This document shows, piece after piece, positions 9,241 through 18,716 of a DNA stretch of 57,534 bases; the stretch's first letter is position 1, and the number at the start of each line of letters is the position of its first letter. Origin of the DNA: UBA7328 sp002471345 (GTDB taxonomy: Bacteria; Bacteroidota; Bacteroidia; Chitinophagales; Saprospiraceae); assembly GCA_964011275.1 (NCBI GenBank), contig CAXGOB010000025.1:1-57534 (forward strand). The letters are read 5' to 3'. Below the pieces are notes generated by a model. The model was given only the letters and a program-made list of their open reading frames with translations, was not told where the DNA came from and made no database searches. The position numbers and the translations under genes are program-made.

Positions 9241-10254
9241 TTAACAGAAAAAGTAAACATCTGTTTTACAATAGGAACTAAGAGGATGTTTTTTTATCTC
9301 CGATTGATCACGTTTATTAGCTACTAAAATTAGTATCTGATATTCCTTATCAAGACTAATATCATCAGGAGATTCCATTTTTATCCCACTGATATCTTTC
9401 CCAATTTTATTTTCATTGTTACACACCCATCTAAAAGATATAGCACGAGCTTTGAGATTAGATGCCACATTTTTTCCTTTTTTCCCAGCGCCCCAGAGTA
9501 TTAATTGTTTTTCTTTATCATAATCCAATTCAATAAAATATTTGACTTTTAATTCCAAAAAGGAGTTATCCGAATATTCAAGTAAGTTTCTACTACTTCT
9601 TGCAGAATGATCTCTCCAATAGTGGACTATTTCTTGACATCTCAATTCTTTCACCCTTTCCCTATACATTCTAAAACACAAATCATAGTCTTCTGGATAA
9701 ATATCAGAGTCAAAACTTCCACATCTCTCAAAATCATTTTTATACATCATCCATGAAGGCGAGGGAATGACACATTCTTTATAGATTTCGGTAAAATTTA
9801 TGCCATTAGCTGTAAGATTATTCAGCCATTTTTCATACTGCTGGTACCCATTCCCTAATAAGCCACTGGAAAAATATTTCACACCACCAATAGAGACATT
9901 CCCTTCACCATTATCTATGAGATTAGTTTTTAAGATTTGTAATTTATGTGGCATCATTATATCATCAGCATCCATTCTTGTAATGAAATTACCGTAGCTT
10001 TTTTGATATGCTAACCTTAAAGCCTCAATAATTCCTATCCCATTATTATCTAAAACATTAATTCTATTCTCGAAAGATGAATACTTTTTCAATATTTCCA
10101 TTGATGAATCTGAGCTATGGTCATTTACAGCTATTAGCTCCCAGTTTATTTCAGTTTGATCTATTATGCTTCTAAGACATTCCTCTAAATATAAATCAGC
10201 ATTTTTCACTGGCATAACGATGCTGATGAGGGAGTCTTTTTTATGAGATCGCAT
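9241..10254 (-). CDS. Family 2 glycosyltransferase with C-terminal nucleotide-binding-like tail
   Basis: A 337-residue cytosolic or membrane-associated glycosyltransferase. The GT-A domain (residues 9-230) begins SIVMPVKNADLYLEECL and holds the nucleotide-sugar motif NDHSSD and the metal-binding DADD (TRMDADDIMMP). The C-terminal ~100 residues start with LILWGAGKKGKNV, a glycine-rich Rossmann-like stretch seen in some Bacteroidota GT2 proteins. It probably adds a sugar to a cell-surface glycan, but donor and acceptor are unknown. No other polysaccharide gene is adjacent, so it is not part of an obvious glycan locus within the window. Confidence 0.85.
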   Translation of the reverse strand: MRSHKKDSLISIVMPVKNADLYLEECLRSIIDQTEINWELIAVNDHSSDSSMEILKKYSSFENRINVLDNNGIGIIEALRLAYQKSYGNFITRMDADDIMMPHKLQILKTNLIDNGEGNVSIGGVKYFSSGLLGNGYQQYEKWLNNLTANGINFTEIYKECVIPSPSWMMYKNDFERCGSFDSDIYPEDYDLCFRMYRERVKELRCQEIVHYWRDHSARSSRNLLEYSDNSFLELKVKYFIELDYDKEKQLILWGAGKKGKNVASNLKARAISFRWVCNNENKIGKDISGIKMESPDDISLDKEYQILILVANKRDQSEIKKHPLSSYCKTDVYFFC

Positions 10255-10319
10255 TTTATTTTATATATGATTAGGCTGAAACAAGTATTTATCATCCTTA
10301 ACCTAAAATTTCTGTAGAT

Positions 10320-10327
10320 TAGATTTG
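10320..10327 (+). promoter_or_regulatory. Candidate -7 element of the S10 peptidase gene
   Basis: TAGATTTG matches the TAnnTTTG consensus and lies 18 bases before the ATG at 10346. No convincing -33 TTTG is seen at 19-21 bases upstream, so support is limited. Confidence 0.3.
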
Positions 10328-10345
10328 AAAAATACTTAAAACAAT

Positions 10346-11848
10346 ATGCGCTTAATTTATCTATTTCTTATAATACTTCTTTCTGGTTTGTTAAATGGTC
10401 AAGACAAAGCCATGTCAAATGATTCTGGAAGAAGCCTTCAAGCAGAATCAAAAGTAGTAACCACACATAATATTAATATAAAAGGCCAACGTGTACCTTA
10501 TTCCGCTACGGCAGGCACACAACCAGTATGGGACAAAGAAGGTAAGGTTGTTGCCTCATTATTTTATACCTATTATCAAAGAACCGATGTATCTGATCAA
10601 GACACAAGACCACTTGTGATTTCATTTAATGGAGGTCCGGGATCAGCTTCTGTCTGGATGCATATTGCATATACTGGACCTAAAATTTTGAAAATAGATG
10701 ATGAAGGCTTTCCTATCCAACCTTATGGAATCAAGGACAATCCATTTTCTATTTTGGATGTAGCTGATATAGTATTTGTAAATCCTGTTAACACAGGATA
10801 TTCCAGAGTTTTGGATAAAGAAGTGGATGCCAAAAAGATGTTTTTTGGAGTCAATCAAGACATTAAATATTTAGCAGAATGGATAAACACTTTTGTTACA
10901 AGATCTAATAGATGGAATTCTCCAAAATATTTGATTGGAGAAAGTTATGGTACAACAAGAGTATCTGGTCTTGCATTAGAATTACAAGGAAGACAGTGGA
11001 TGTATTTGAATGGTGTGATTTTAGTTTCTCCAACTGATATTGGCATTAAAAGAGATGGTCCTGTAATAGTAGCTAATAGACTACCCTACTTTGCTGCAGC
11101 AGCGTGGTATCATAAAGCATTGGCCCCTGATCTTCAAAATAAAGACTTACCTGAAGTTTTGGAGGAAGCAGAAAATTATACTGTAAATAGCCTACTCCCT
11201 GCATTATGGAAAGGTGGATTCATTCTTGATTCAGAACGGCAGGCTGTTGCTGAAAAAATGTCCTATTACTCTGGTCTTTCAGTCAAAAGCATACTTCAAA
11301 ACAATCTCGATGTATCCACATCTTTCTTTTGGAAAGACCTTCTCAGAGAAAAGGATGGTCATACTATTGGAAGACTAGATTCAAGATATAAAGGATTAGA
11401 TAAATCAGAGGCTGGAACAAGACCAGATTACAATTCAGAATTAGATTCTTGGTTACACTCCTTTACCCCAGCTATTAACCATTACTTCAGAAATCATCTG
11501 AAATATGAAACTGACATCAAATACAATATGTTTGGTCCTGTAAGACCATGGGACAGAAGTGGGGATAGGACTGGTGAAAATTTGAGACAAGCTATGGCTC
11601 AAAACCCATATCTCAACGTCATGGTTCAGTCAGGATATTATGATGGCGCAACAACATATTTCAATGCAAAGTATTCTATGTGGCATATTGATCCAAGTGG
11701 AAAGATGCAAGATAGGTTGAGATTCGAAGGTTACAGATCTGGACACATGATGTATCTCAGATATGAAGATTTAGAGAATGCTAATGAACATTTACGAGAG
11801 TTTATTAAAGACTCCTTGCCAAAATCAGGTGAAGCGGCAAAATACTAA
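10346..11848 (+). CDS. Secreted serine carboxypeptidase, peptidase family S10
   Basis: A 500-residue protein with signal peptide MRLIYLFLIILLSGLLNGQ. S10 hallmarks are clear: the oxyanion-hole motif NGGPGSAS at residues 95-102, the nucleophile motif GESYGT with Ser200, an aspartate in VQSGYYDGAT, and the histidine in YRSGHMMYL. These enzymes remove C-terminal residues from peptides. A periplasmic or outer-membrane location follows from the signal peptide. There is no T9SS tail. It stands alone, 82 bases before cysE, and may be transcribed with it, but that gap is larger than in the window's clear operons. Confidence 0.9.
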   Translation: MRLIYLFLIILLSGLLNGQDKAMSNDSGRSLQAESKVVTTHNINIKGQRVPYSATAGTQPVWDKEGKVVASLFYTYYQRTDVSDQDTRPLVISFNGGPGSASVWMHIAYTGPKILKIDDEGFPIQPYGIKDNPFSILDVADIVFVNPVNTGYSRVLDKEVDAKKMFFGVNQDIKYLAEWINTFVTRSNRWNSPKYLIGESYGTTRVSGLALELQGRQWMYLNGVILVSPTDIGIKRDGPVIVANRLPYFAAAAWYHKALAPDLQNKDLPEVLEEAENYTVNSLLPALWKGGFILDSERQAVAEKMSYYSGLSVKSILQNNLDVSTSFFWKDLLREKDGHTIGRLDSRYKGLDKSEAGTRPDYNSELDSWLHSFTPAINHYFRNHLKYETDIKYNMFGPVRPWDRSGDRTGENLRQAMAQNPYLNVMVQSGYYDGATTYFNAKYSMWHIDPSGKMQDRLRFEGYRSGHMMYLRYEDLENANEHLREFIKDSLPKSGEAAKY

Positions 11849-11930
11849 AGTTATTAGTCTATATCAGTTGTAATATCCGGGACTGTTTTGACGTAAGAGA
11901 TTAAGATATCTTTGAAGTCAAATCGGAATC

Positions 11931-12785
11931 ATGAGAAAAGAATTTTTAGATAAGCTCTTAAGAGAGCATCAAATTTGTCCTACTTGTCCTTCAAAGCAAG
12001 AGGTAGGAGATTTTTTTGTAAAACTACTAGGAGCTTTATATCTAGATTATTCGGATCAGAAATTCAATTCTTTAGAAGCCATTGATGTCAACCTAAGGCA
12101 ACTAAAACTTGACTTGGACATTCTGATAAGACGTAATCCTGCTAATTTCAAATTAATAGCTAACAATGTTTCAGAAAAATTCTTTAATAATTTTGAAGCC
12201 ATTTATGATACTTTAGACAAAGATATAGAGGCTATCTATAACGGAGATCCTGCCGCACAAAGCAGAAGGGAGATAATTCGAAGTTATCCTGGATTCTATG
12301 CGATAGCAGCTTACAGAATTGCTCATTTACTTCACAAATTAGATGTAGAAGATCTCCCCCGAATTATAACTGAACATGCTCATAGTCAAACAGGGATCGA
12401 CATTCATCCTGCTGCAAGAATCGGGGAACATTTTTGTATTGATCATGGGACAGGTATGGTAATAGGGGCAACAACAGATATTGGCAAAAATGTGAAAATT
12501 TACCAAGGAGTAACTTTAGGCGCATTGAGTGTACAGAAGAAAGATGCAGATAATAAGCGCCATCCTACTATAGAAGACGGAGTTGTTATCTATGCAGGTG
12601 CTACCATCTTAGGTGGGAATACAGTAATAGGGGCTGACAGCACTATTGGAGGTAATGTTTGGATTACCAAAAGTGTGGCACCTAATACTAAAGTATATTA
12701 TCAGGCTCGAATGAGTAGTGAAGAGTCAAAATCTGAAGATTGCCAAGAATCTGATGTGCAGGTATTCAGAGAATTCAGCAAGTAA
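11931..12785 (+). CDS. cysE: Serine O-acetyltransferase
   Basis: A 284-residue enzyme making O-acetyl-L-serine from serine and acetyl-CoA, the first committed step of cysteine synthesis. An alpha-helical N-terminal part is followed by a left-handed beta-helix of hexapeptide repeats from about residue 155 (GIDIHPAARIG, then CIDHGTGMVIGATTDIG, YQGVTLGA and GGNTVIGA). The DHGTG segment holds the catalytic His/Asp region. An ASCII-rich tail (SSEESKSEDCQESD) ends the protein. It is followed after only 2 bases by the cysteine synthase gene, so the two steps are co-expressed. Confidence 0.92.
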   Translation: MRKEFLDKLLREHQICPTCPSKQEVGDFFVKLLGALYLDYSDQKFNSLEAIDVNLRQLKLDLDILIRRNPANFKLIANNVSEKFFNNFEAIYDTLDKDIEAIYNGDPAAQSRREIIRSYPGFYAIAAYRIAHLLHKLDVEDLPRIITEHAHSQTGIDIHPAARIGEHFCIDHGTGMVIGATTDIGKNVKIYQGVTLGALSVQKKDADNKRHPTIEDGVVIYAGATILGGNTVIGADSTIGGNVWITKSVAPNTKVYYQARMSSEESKSEDCQESDVQVFREFSK

Positions 12786-12787
12786 AT

Positions 12788-13666
12788 ATGGACATAATAG
12801 ATTTAATTGGAAACACACCATTGGTAGAGATTACCAACTTGACCAAGCCTAAAAATGTTCAAGTTTTCGCAAAACTAGAAGGGCATAATCCAGGCGGTAG
12901 TGTCAAAGATAGAGCTGCGTTGGGAATGATAACAGGAGCTCTAGAAAGAGGTGATATCAAAAAAGGAGATAAGCTCGTAGAAGCCACAAGTGGTAATACT
13001 GGTATTGCTCTTGCAATGATTGCGCAACTCAAAGGACTAGAAATGACATTGATCATGACTGATGGGGCGACTAAGGAACGAATTGATACAATGAAGGCAT
13101 TTGGAGCAGAAGTAATTCTTACACCACAGAAAAAAACTATTGAATATAGTAGAGAATTGGCAGAACAGATGGCTTCAAAAGATGAGTACTTCATGCTGAA
13201 TCAATTTGCAAATCCTGATAATTATGGGATGCATTACAAGTCCACTGGTCCTGAAATATGGAAAGACACCAAAGGGAATGTGACACATTTCGTATCTGCT
13301 ATGGGGACAACTGGTACAATTATGGGAGTCTCTAGATATCTCAAAGAACAAAATAAAAACATTCAAATCATAGGAACTCAACCAGAAGATGGTTCACGAA
13401 TTCCTGGTATAAGAAGATGGTCTCCAGAATTTTTACCTAAGATATATGAAGCTCACAGAGTAGATAGAGTGATCGATGTCAATCAAAAGGACGCTAAATC
13501 CATGTCACAAAATTTAGCTAAAAAAGAAGCTATTTTTTCAGGGATGAGCAGTGGAGGGGCTGCATTCGCCGCATTAAAATTGGCCAATGAATTAGATGAG
13601 GGTATTATAGTTTTCATTGCATGTGATAGAGGAGATAGATACCTTAGTTCAGATCTTTTTACGTAA
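12788..13666 (+). CDS. cysM: Cysteine synthase B
   Basis: A 292-residue PLP enzyme converting O-acetylserine and sulfide (or thiosulfate in CysM) to cysteine. The PLP lysine is K40 in NPGGSVKDRAA, and the phosphate- and substrate-binding loop is SGNTG at 68-72. The MGTTGTIMG loop binds the cofactor phosphate, and SGMSSGGA is near the end. The RRWSPEFLPKIY stretch and short length fit the CysM rather than the CysK subgroup. It lies 2 bases after cysE, with which it forms a two-gene cysteine operon. Convergent with the molybdoenzyme gene. Confidence 0.93.
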   Translation: MDIIDLIGNTPLVEITNLTKPKNVQVFAKLEGHNPGGSVKDRAALGMITGALERGDIKKGDKLVEATSGNTGIALAMIAQLKGLEMTLIMTDGATKERIDTMKAFGAEVILTPQKKTIEYSRELAEQMASKDEYFMLNQFANPDNYGMHYKSTGPEIWKDTKGNVTHFVSAMGTTGTIMGVSRYLKEQNKNIQIIGTQPEDGSRIPGIRRWSPEFLPKIYEAHRVDRVIDVNQKDAKSMSQNLAKKEAIFSGMSSGGAAFAALKLANELDEGIIVFIACDRGDRYLSSDLFT

Positions 13667-13682
13667 GACTTGTCATGATATA

Positions 13683-15926
13683 TTATTGCAATATCTGTGG
13701 AACTTCAAGTTGTTCTTCTTTTAGTCCTGACCAACTATTAGGGGCAAAATCACCTTGAAATCTTTCGATTTTCACTTTGATACCTGTAAGATGAGACATT
13801 CCACTTATACGCTCCAAGCTATCAATTCCATCTGAAGCTAAAATATTCACATTAACCCCACTCGTATTCTTTGCAATTTTCATACTGGTAGACTGGTGGC
13901 CCCATCCATGCGGAATAGCAACAGTCTTCTTGTTCAAATCATTTGTAATTTTCACGGGCAACACTATAGAACCAATGTCCGTGCTTACTTTAGCTAAGTC
14001 TTTAAATGAAAGACTTAGGTCTTCAGCATCCGATGGGTTTAAGTAAAGATAGTTGGTGTATCTATCTCCTTTTGTAAACTCATCAATATTATGAGTCCAG
14101 CTATTATGAGTGGTTACATCTCTTTTTGTAATCAATCTGTATTCTTGAATAGCCTCCAATTCTTCTTGAAAGAAAAGATCCAAATTTTGGGCCTCTTCCA
14201 ATAGATCATGTGGAGCAAGAGCAATCTTCTTATCATCAGTCAGGACCCGGTCTGGGACAAATGTTCCTGCTTCATGGGAATCTAATTCATACCCACTTTT
14301 ATGCTTTAGCAAACTCTTAAATCCTTTTTGTCCAGAAAGCTTTAGTATTAGATTCAAAAGAAATTCTTGAGGAATGCTCTTTTGCTTTTTCTTGCTATAT
14401 ATTGAATTAAAAAAGGAAAAAATTTCCAATACTTTTTGTCCTGTCCAGGATCCAAATATATTCACTCCAGAATATTTACAAAGGTCTAAATAAATACTGG
14501 CCTCATCTCTTTGTTCTCCTTGAGGTTCAATCATTGATTTAGTAGCTTGTAAATATGGTTTTGTCTGCAGCCCTAACATTAATGGAAATATAAACGGTAA
14601 ATCAGGCCGCTCTAATGGACTGGTGCAGGGCAACATATAGTGCCCAATTGAACCTGTCTCATTAGGGTATATATCCAAGGTTACCAATAACTCAAGTGAT
14701 GAAAAAGCTTCTCTTAATCTATTAGAATTCGCCATTGTAATGAGGGGATTACCTCCAGTGACAAAAAGAGCTTTAATTTGACCATTCCCTCTAGTTAATA
14801 TCTCATCAGCAAGTAGTCCTCCAGGGAAAGCGTCATTTGTACTATGGAATGAATGCACTCGGCTTTTATCTGACCTCAATAGCCTACCATTCTTCTTACC
14901 AAAAGAAGGGAAGTCTATAATTCCCTTACTCACTAATGCTCCCCCTTCCTTATCGAGATTACCACTGATTATGTTAATACATTCCTGTATCCAAAAACTT
15001 AAGGCTCCATGTGTACCCATATTTACACCGGTAGAACAATATATAGAAGCTCTTTTAGCTGAGTGAAACTTTTTCACAACATCCTTCAAAATAGCCGTCG
15101 GTATACCAGTAAGACTTTCTGTTCTTTCTCCAGACCATCGTTTTGCCAATTCAAAAAGTTCGTCAAATCCTGTAGTATAATTTGAAATCCAACTTTTGTC
15201 TATTTGATTAATTCTTATCAACTCATTCAGAAAGGACAAATAGAAAAACACATCAGTATTGGGTCTTATAGGAATATGGCTTTTTGCAATTTTGGCTGTT
15301 TCTGTTTTTCTAGGATCTACAACCACAACTTCTCCTCCCTTTTTAAGGATATTTTTTAAGTGCAGGCTTGGGTTAGGAACTTGAAGAAAACTCCATTTCG
15401 AAACAATGGGATTAGCACCTACTATTATCAAAAAATCTGTATTTAGAATATCAGGAAATGTAAGAGTAAATGGATAACCATACATTCGTTGTGACACCGC
15501 AAACTTGTTACTACAATCTTGACTCGCCGAACTAAAAAGATTGTTTGATCCAATGCCATCCATAAAACCTTGCGCAAAAATAGGATGAAGAACTCCAAAT
15601 CCTGCTGCAGTTCCAACGTACATACCAATGGCATTAGGGCCGTCCTCTTTTATTATTTTTTTGACCTTTTCACCAATTTCTTTAAGGGTTTTTTCCCAAG
15701 ACGATTTACACCATTCTCCATTTTTTTTGATCAATGGTGAACTCAATCTATCAGGTGAATCATACATTTTATGCTGCTTTAGCCCCTTAGGACAAGCAAA
15801 TCCATAAGTCGTAATATGATTAGCATCGGGTCGAATATTCACAATCTTATTATCTATTGTATCGACTTCGAGGCCACACAATGACTCACATATTCTACAA
15901 AAAGTATGTTCTGTTTTAATTTTCAT
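13683..15926 (-). CDS. Formate-dehydrogenase-like molybdopterin oxidoreductase
   Basis: A 747-residue protein of the DMSO-reductase superfamily. An N-terminal [4Fe-4S] site is visible as C10-x2-C13-x3-C17 and C45 (CRICESLC, ACPKG). The probable molybdenum ligand is Cys138 in SQDCSNK, followed by IIVGANP for the first pterin. A C-terminal molydopterin dinucleotide-binding domain includes LYLNPSDAEDLSL and AIPHGWGHQS. No Tat or Sec signal is seen, so it is probably cytosolic. Substrate is unknown: the overall layout resembles FdhF/NarB-type enzymes, but no formate dehydrogenase accessory subunit, FdhD or molybdenum-cofactor gene is adjacent. It stands alone and is divergent from ung. Confidence 0.85.
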   Translation of the reverse strand: MKIKTEHTFCRICESLCGLEVDTIDNKIVNIRPDANHITTYGFACPKGLKQHKMYDSPDRLSSPLIKKNGEWCKSSWEKTLKEIGEKVKKIIKEDGPNAIGMYVGTAAGFGVLHPIFAQGFMDGIGSNNLFSSASQDCSNKFAVSQRMYGYPFTLTFPDILNTDFLIIVGANPIVSKWSFLQVPNPSLHLKNILKKGGEVVVVDPRKTETAKIAKSHIPIRPNTDVFFYLSFLNELIRINQIDKSWISNYTTGFDELFELAKRWSGERTESLTGIPTAILKDVVKKFHSAKRASIYCSTGVNMGTHGALSFWIQECINIISGNLDKEGGALVSKGIIDFPSFGKKNGRLLRSDKSRVHSFHSTNDAFPGGLLADEILTRGNGQIKALFVTGGNPLITMANSNRLREAFSSLELLVTLDIYPNETGSIGHYMLPCTSPLERPDLPFIFPLMLGLQTKPYLQATKSMIEPQGEQRDEASIYLDLCKYSGVNIFGSWTGQKVLEIFSFFNSIYSKKKQKSIPQEFLLNLILKLSGQKGFKSLLKHKSGYELDSHEAGTFVPDRVLTDDKKIALAPHDLLEEAQNLDLFFQEELEAIQEYRLITKRDVTTHNSWTHNIDEFTKGDRYTNYLYLNPSDAEDLSLSFKDLAKVSTDIGSIVLPVKITNDLNKKTVAIPHGWGHQSTSMKIAKNTSGVNVNILASDGIDSLERISGMSHLTGIKVKIERFQGDFAPNSWSGLKEEQLEVPQILQ

Positions 15927-16009
15927 AATTAAGATAGAAGAATGGCTAATGTAACTAATGAAGTAGTAGGATTGATGAGAATTGTATTTGTTTTTTGGTA
16001 ATTTGAAGT

Positions 16010-16690
16010 ATGAAAGTAGAGGATGTCAGAATCCATGAATCATGGAAGAATGTTTTAAAGGATGAATTTCAGAAACCATATTTTATGGAAATTAAAAATC
16101 ATCTTCTTCTATCAAAATCTGAAGGCAAAACAGTCTATCCTCCTGGGTCTAAGATTTTTAATGCTTTTGATTCTACTCACTTTAATGAAGTTAAAGTAGT
16201 AATTGTAGGCCAAGACCCATATCATGGTCCAGGTGAAGCAATGGGACTAAGTTTTTCTGTACCAAGAGGTAAAAGGATACCACCTTCTTTGCTCAATATC
16301 TATAAAGAAATGAAAGAAGATTTAGGCTATGACATGCCTAGACATGGAGATCTCAGTTCCTGGGCAGATCAAGGTGTTTTTTTACTCAATTCCATTCTGA
16401 CTGTAGAACATAAATTGGCCTCTTCACATAAAAAGATAGGGTGGATGATATTTACTGATGCTGTAATAAGTCAATTGTCAAATTTAAGAAAGAATCTGAT
16501 CTTTATGCTTTGGGGGAAATTTGCTCAGTCAAAATCAGATTTAATCGATCAGACTAAGCATCATGTTCTCCAAGCTCCACATCCATCACCATTAGCCAGA
16601 GGAGGATATTTTGGATCTAAACATTTTTCAAAAGCTAATGATATTCTTACTAAAACAAATCAGTCTCAAATCAACTGGAAAATAGAATAA
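16010..16690 (+). CDS. ung: Uracil-DNA glycosylase
   Basis: A 226-residue family 1 enzyme that removes uracil from DNA and so starts base-excision repair. The catalytic water-activating motif GQDPYH lies at residues 67-72 (Asp69), followed by the GLSFSVP pocket. The minor-groove loop HPSPLARGGYFG near the C-terminus carries the catalytic histidine. Length and motifs are normal for Ung. The DUF423 membrane gene starts 1 base after its stop, implying one transcript. Confidence 0.96.
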   Translation: MKVEDVRIHESWKNVLKDEFQKPYFMEIKNHLLLSKSEGKTVYPPGSKIFNAFDSTHFNEVKVVIVGQDPYHGPGEAMGLSFSVPRGKRIPPSLLNIYKEMKEDLGYDMPRHGDLSSWADQGVFLLNSILTVEHKLASSHKKIGWMIFTDAVISQLSNLRKNLIFMLWGKFAQSKSDLIDQTKHHVLQAPHPSPLARGGYFGSKHFSKANDILTKTNQSQINWKIE

Positions 16691-16691
16691 T

Positions 16692-17081
16692 ATGAATAGA
16701 ACAAATAACAATTTTATAGGCGCTTCAGCGCTCCTAATTGGGTTTTCGATAGTTTTAGGAGCATTTGGTGCTCACATTTTAAATCCAGGCCTTGAAGAGA
16801 AATACATTCGTACTTTGGCAACTGCTAACCAATATTTCATCATTAATTCTATTGGCCTCTTACTCATTAGTACTCTTGATATATCAGTAAGAAATACTCG
16901 TTTGGCCTACCTAATAATTACACTTGGAGTCATTTGCTTTTCTGGCTCATTATATGGCATTGTGCTTTGCAAATACTTTGACCATGCTGTACCATTTATT
17001 CTGGGGCCAATTACCCCCATTGGAGGTTTACTTTTGATCTTTGGTTGGGTAACCTTAGCATTTACATATTTTAGAAAGTAA
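16692..17081 (+). CDS. DUF423 small membrane protein
   Basis: A 129-residue inner-membrane protein with four hydrophobic segments. It has the DUF423 family pattern: GAFGAHIL near residue 23, an ATANQYFIINSIGLLL stretch, FSGSLYGIVL and GPITPIGGLLLIFGW. This gives family membership with good certainty, but its role is unknown. It follows ung by 1 base and is probably co-transcribed with it. Confidence 0.88.
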   Translation: MNRTNNNFIGASALLIGFSIVLGAFGAHILNPGLEEKYIRTLATANQYFIINSIGLLLISTLDISVRNTRLAYLIITLGVICFSGSLYGIVLCKYFDHAVPFILGPITPIGGLLLIFGWVTLAFTYFRK

Positions 17082-17207
17082 ATATCGACAGATATTATTT
17101 ACTCCAGCTAAATCAAGTATTTAACCTTCTCTTTGATTCTGTTAACTCATAAATAACAAAAATTTACACCGTTTAGATGTCTTTCATACAACCAAAATGA
17201 TAAGGTT

Positions 17208-17885
17208 ATGAAAGGATTAAAGATATTTCTCATCTCTGTTTTTACCATTCTAAGTTCCTCTCTTATTTATGCACAGTACGATATAAATTTCAAGTATGGC
17301 GCACATATCAGTAGCGTAAATACTCAGGGTGCTTTAGATGCGATAGATGCAGTAAAAACTCCAATTCTCAGTCATTTTGTAGAAACTATGGTTGGAATAG
17401 ATATCAACCCATCTCTAAACATAAGTACAGGTGTGTCCTACAAGAAAAAAGGCTTTGGCTTAGAATACACAATAGAAGAAACAATTCTTGGTGTGAAAGT
17501 GCCACTTGGAATTAGAGCAGAATTAGATGTAAAAGCAGTTTCAATACCACTTAGAATAAAATATAGATTACCAATATCTCAACTCGAAACATATGGTTTC
17601 ATTGGCGGTGGCTACACATTCCATTTGAACCCTAAAATCAATACATCAGCTAATATCATTGGCGATATAGAGATCGCAAATATTCCAACAAATAATATAA
17701 TCAATGATGGTGAAACGTTTGGGCAAATTGGGTTAGGCTTATCCACAAATGCGGGCCCTGGGAAATTCTTTGGAGAAGTCTCTTATGAACACTCGTTTCA
17801 AAACTACGCTTCAAATTTACTTTTAGATTTACCTATAAGAAATAAAGGAATTACAGTTGGTGTCGGCTATTCAATGCCGTTTTAG
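17208..17885 (+). CDS. Small outer-membrane beta-barrel protein, PorT-like
   Basis: A 225-residue exported protein with signal peptide MKGLKIFLISVFTILSSSLIYAQ. The mature part shows alternating hydrophobic strands ending in aromatic residues (FKYGAHISSV, ISTGVSYKKKGFGLEY, TYGFIGGGYTFHLN, GITVGVGYSMPF), as in the PorT/OMP_b-brl group. The specific function is unknown. It has its own 126-base upstream gap and is convergent with the end of the respiratory operon. Confidence 0.8.
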   Translation: MKGLKIFLISVFTILSSSLIYAQYDINFKYGAHISSVNTQGALDAIDAVKTPILSHFVETMVGIDINPSLNISTGVSYKKKGFGLEYTIEETILGVKVPLGIRAELDVKAVSIPLRIKYRLPISQLETYGFIGGGYTFHLNPKINTSANIIGDIEIANIPTNNIINDGETFGQIGLGLSTNAGPGKFFGEVSYEHSFQNYASNLLLDLPIRNKGITVGVGYSMPF

Positions 17886-17895
17886 TAAACAAGGG

Positions 17896-18165
17896 TCATC
17901 CTTCTAATTGAGGGGTGGCCTCTTGTGATATATCTCCTTCTTTCTTTCGATTTTTTATCCAAATAAAAGCTAGTGCTCCTATCAATACATATGGCATAGA
18001 AAGAAGATACAGAATTCCATTATTCAATCCTTGAGCAGATGTCCCTCCATTTTGTTGATTAGATTCTACTGCCATTTTACACATAGGGCATTGCGAAACT
18101 AAATCTATTGAAATGAAAGAGAATAACAATATCAATAAAGTGGAAATTATAATCTTCTTATTCAT
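17896..18165 (-). CDS. Small exported CPMC-motif membrane protein at the end of the oxidase operon
   Basis: I choose the ATG at 18165 (89 residues) because it opens directly on a signal-like stretch (MNKKIIISTLLILLFSF). An in-frame extension to 18243 would overlap the upstream gene. Right after the hydrophobic segment is C26-P-M-C29-K-M31, then a Gln/Asn/Gly-rich linker and a C-terminal membrane helix (GILYLLSMPYVLIGALAFIWI). The CxxC-x-M motif would face the periplasm and could bind copper or act in thiol redox. That is inference; I know of no defined function. Last gene of the act-cox operon, 11 bases after DUF420. Confidence 0.7.
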   Translation of the reverse strand: MNKKIIISTLLILLFSFISIDLVSQCPMCKMAVESNQQNGGTSAQGLNNGILYLLSMPYVLIGALAFIWIKNRKKEGDISQEATPQLEG

Positions 18166-18176
18166 GATAAGACATT

Positions 18177-18713
18177 TTATAAACCGTAACACGGTTTCAA
18201 TAACAAATATACAACAGGTCCAGTAATCGATACATAGAGCCAAACAGGGTAAACTTTTCTCGCCAAGCTCTTATGCTTATCAAATTGTTTTGTATAAGCT
18301 CTGATGTAAGTAAATAGTATAAATGGCAAACTCAACCCAGCTAAAACGATATGCGTTAGTAATACCACATAGTAAAAAGTTCGTATCCAGCCTTCTCGAC
18401 AAAATGAAGTTTCTACAGTTGTAAAATGATAAAGAACATAGCACAAAAGAAATAAAACTGAACTAATCAATGCAGCCGTCATAAACTTCATATGAGCATC
18501 GTAATTTTTTCTAATCACCATGTACAGTGCACCTAAAAGAAATAAAGTCGTAAACGTGTTCAAAATAGCATTGACTGGAGGTAATACTGAAGAATTAATG
18601 GCTAAATCAATTTTAACTCTTCTCATTAACCCAACCAAAAGGAATATGATGATACTTAATACACCTGCTACCCTATCCAATTTTTTTCCAAGTTTTATAT
18701 TTCCTTTTTCCAT
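18177..18713 (-). CDS. DUF420 membrane protein (CtaM/YozB-like)
   Basis: A 178-residue inner-membrane protein with about five hydrophobic helices. DUF420 features are seen: INSSVLPPVNAILNTFTTLFLLGALY, then a conserved histidine in YDAHMKFM, H in LYHFTTVE, and H in VVLLTHIVLAG. Members of this family (YozB, CtaM) are linked to maturation of heme-copper oxidases in Firmicutes. Its position in the cox operon, 3 bases after the Sco-like gene, fits an assembly role here, perhaps heme or copper handling. Confidence 0.85.
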   Translation of the reverse strand: MEKGNIKLGKKLDRVAGVLSIIIFLLVGLMRRVKIDLAINSSVLPPVNAILNTFTTLFLLGALYMVIRKNYDAHMKFMTAALISSVLFLLCYVLYHFTTVETSFCREGWIRTFYYVVLLTHIVLAGLSLPFILFTYIRAYTKQFDKHKSLARKVYPVWLYVSITGPVVYLLLKPCYGL

Positions 18714-18716
18714 TAA

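Noticed and set aside
18166..18243. Longer start for the small CPMC protein
   Set aside because: The extra 26 residues would overlap DUF420 and do not form part of a signal; the ATG at 18165 opens directly on the hydrophobic segment.
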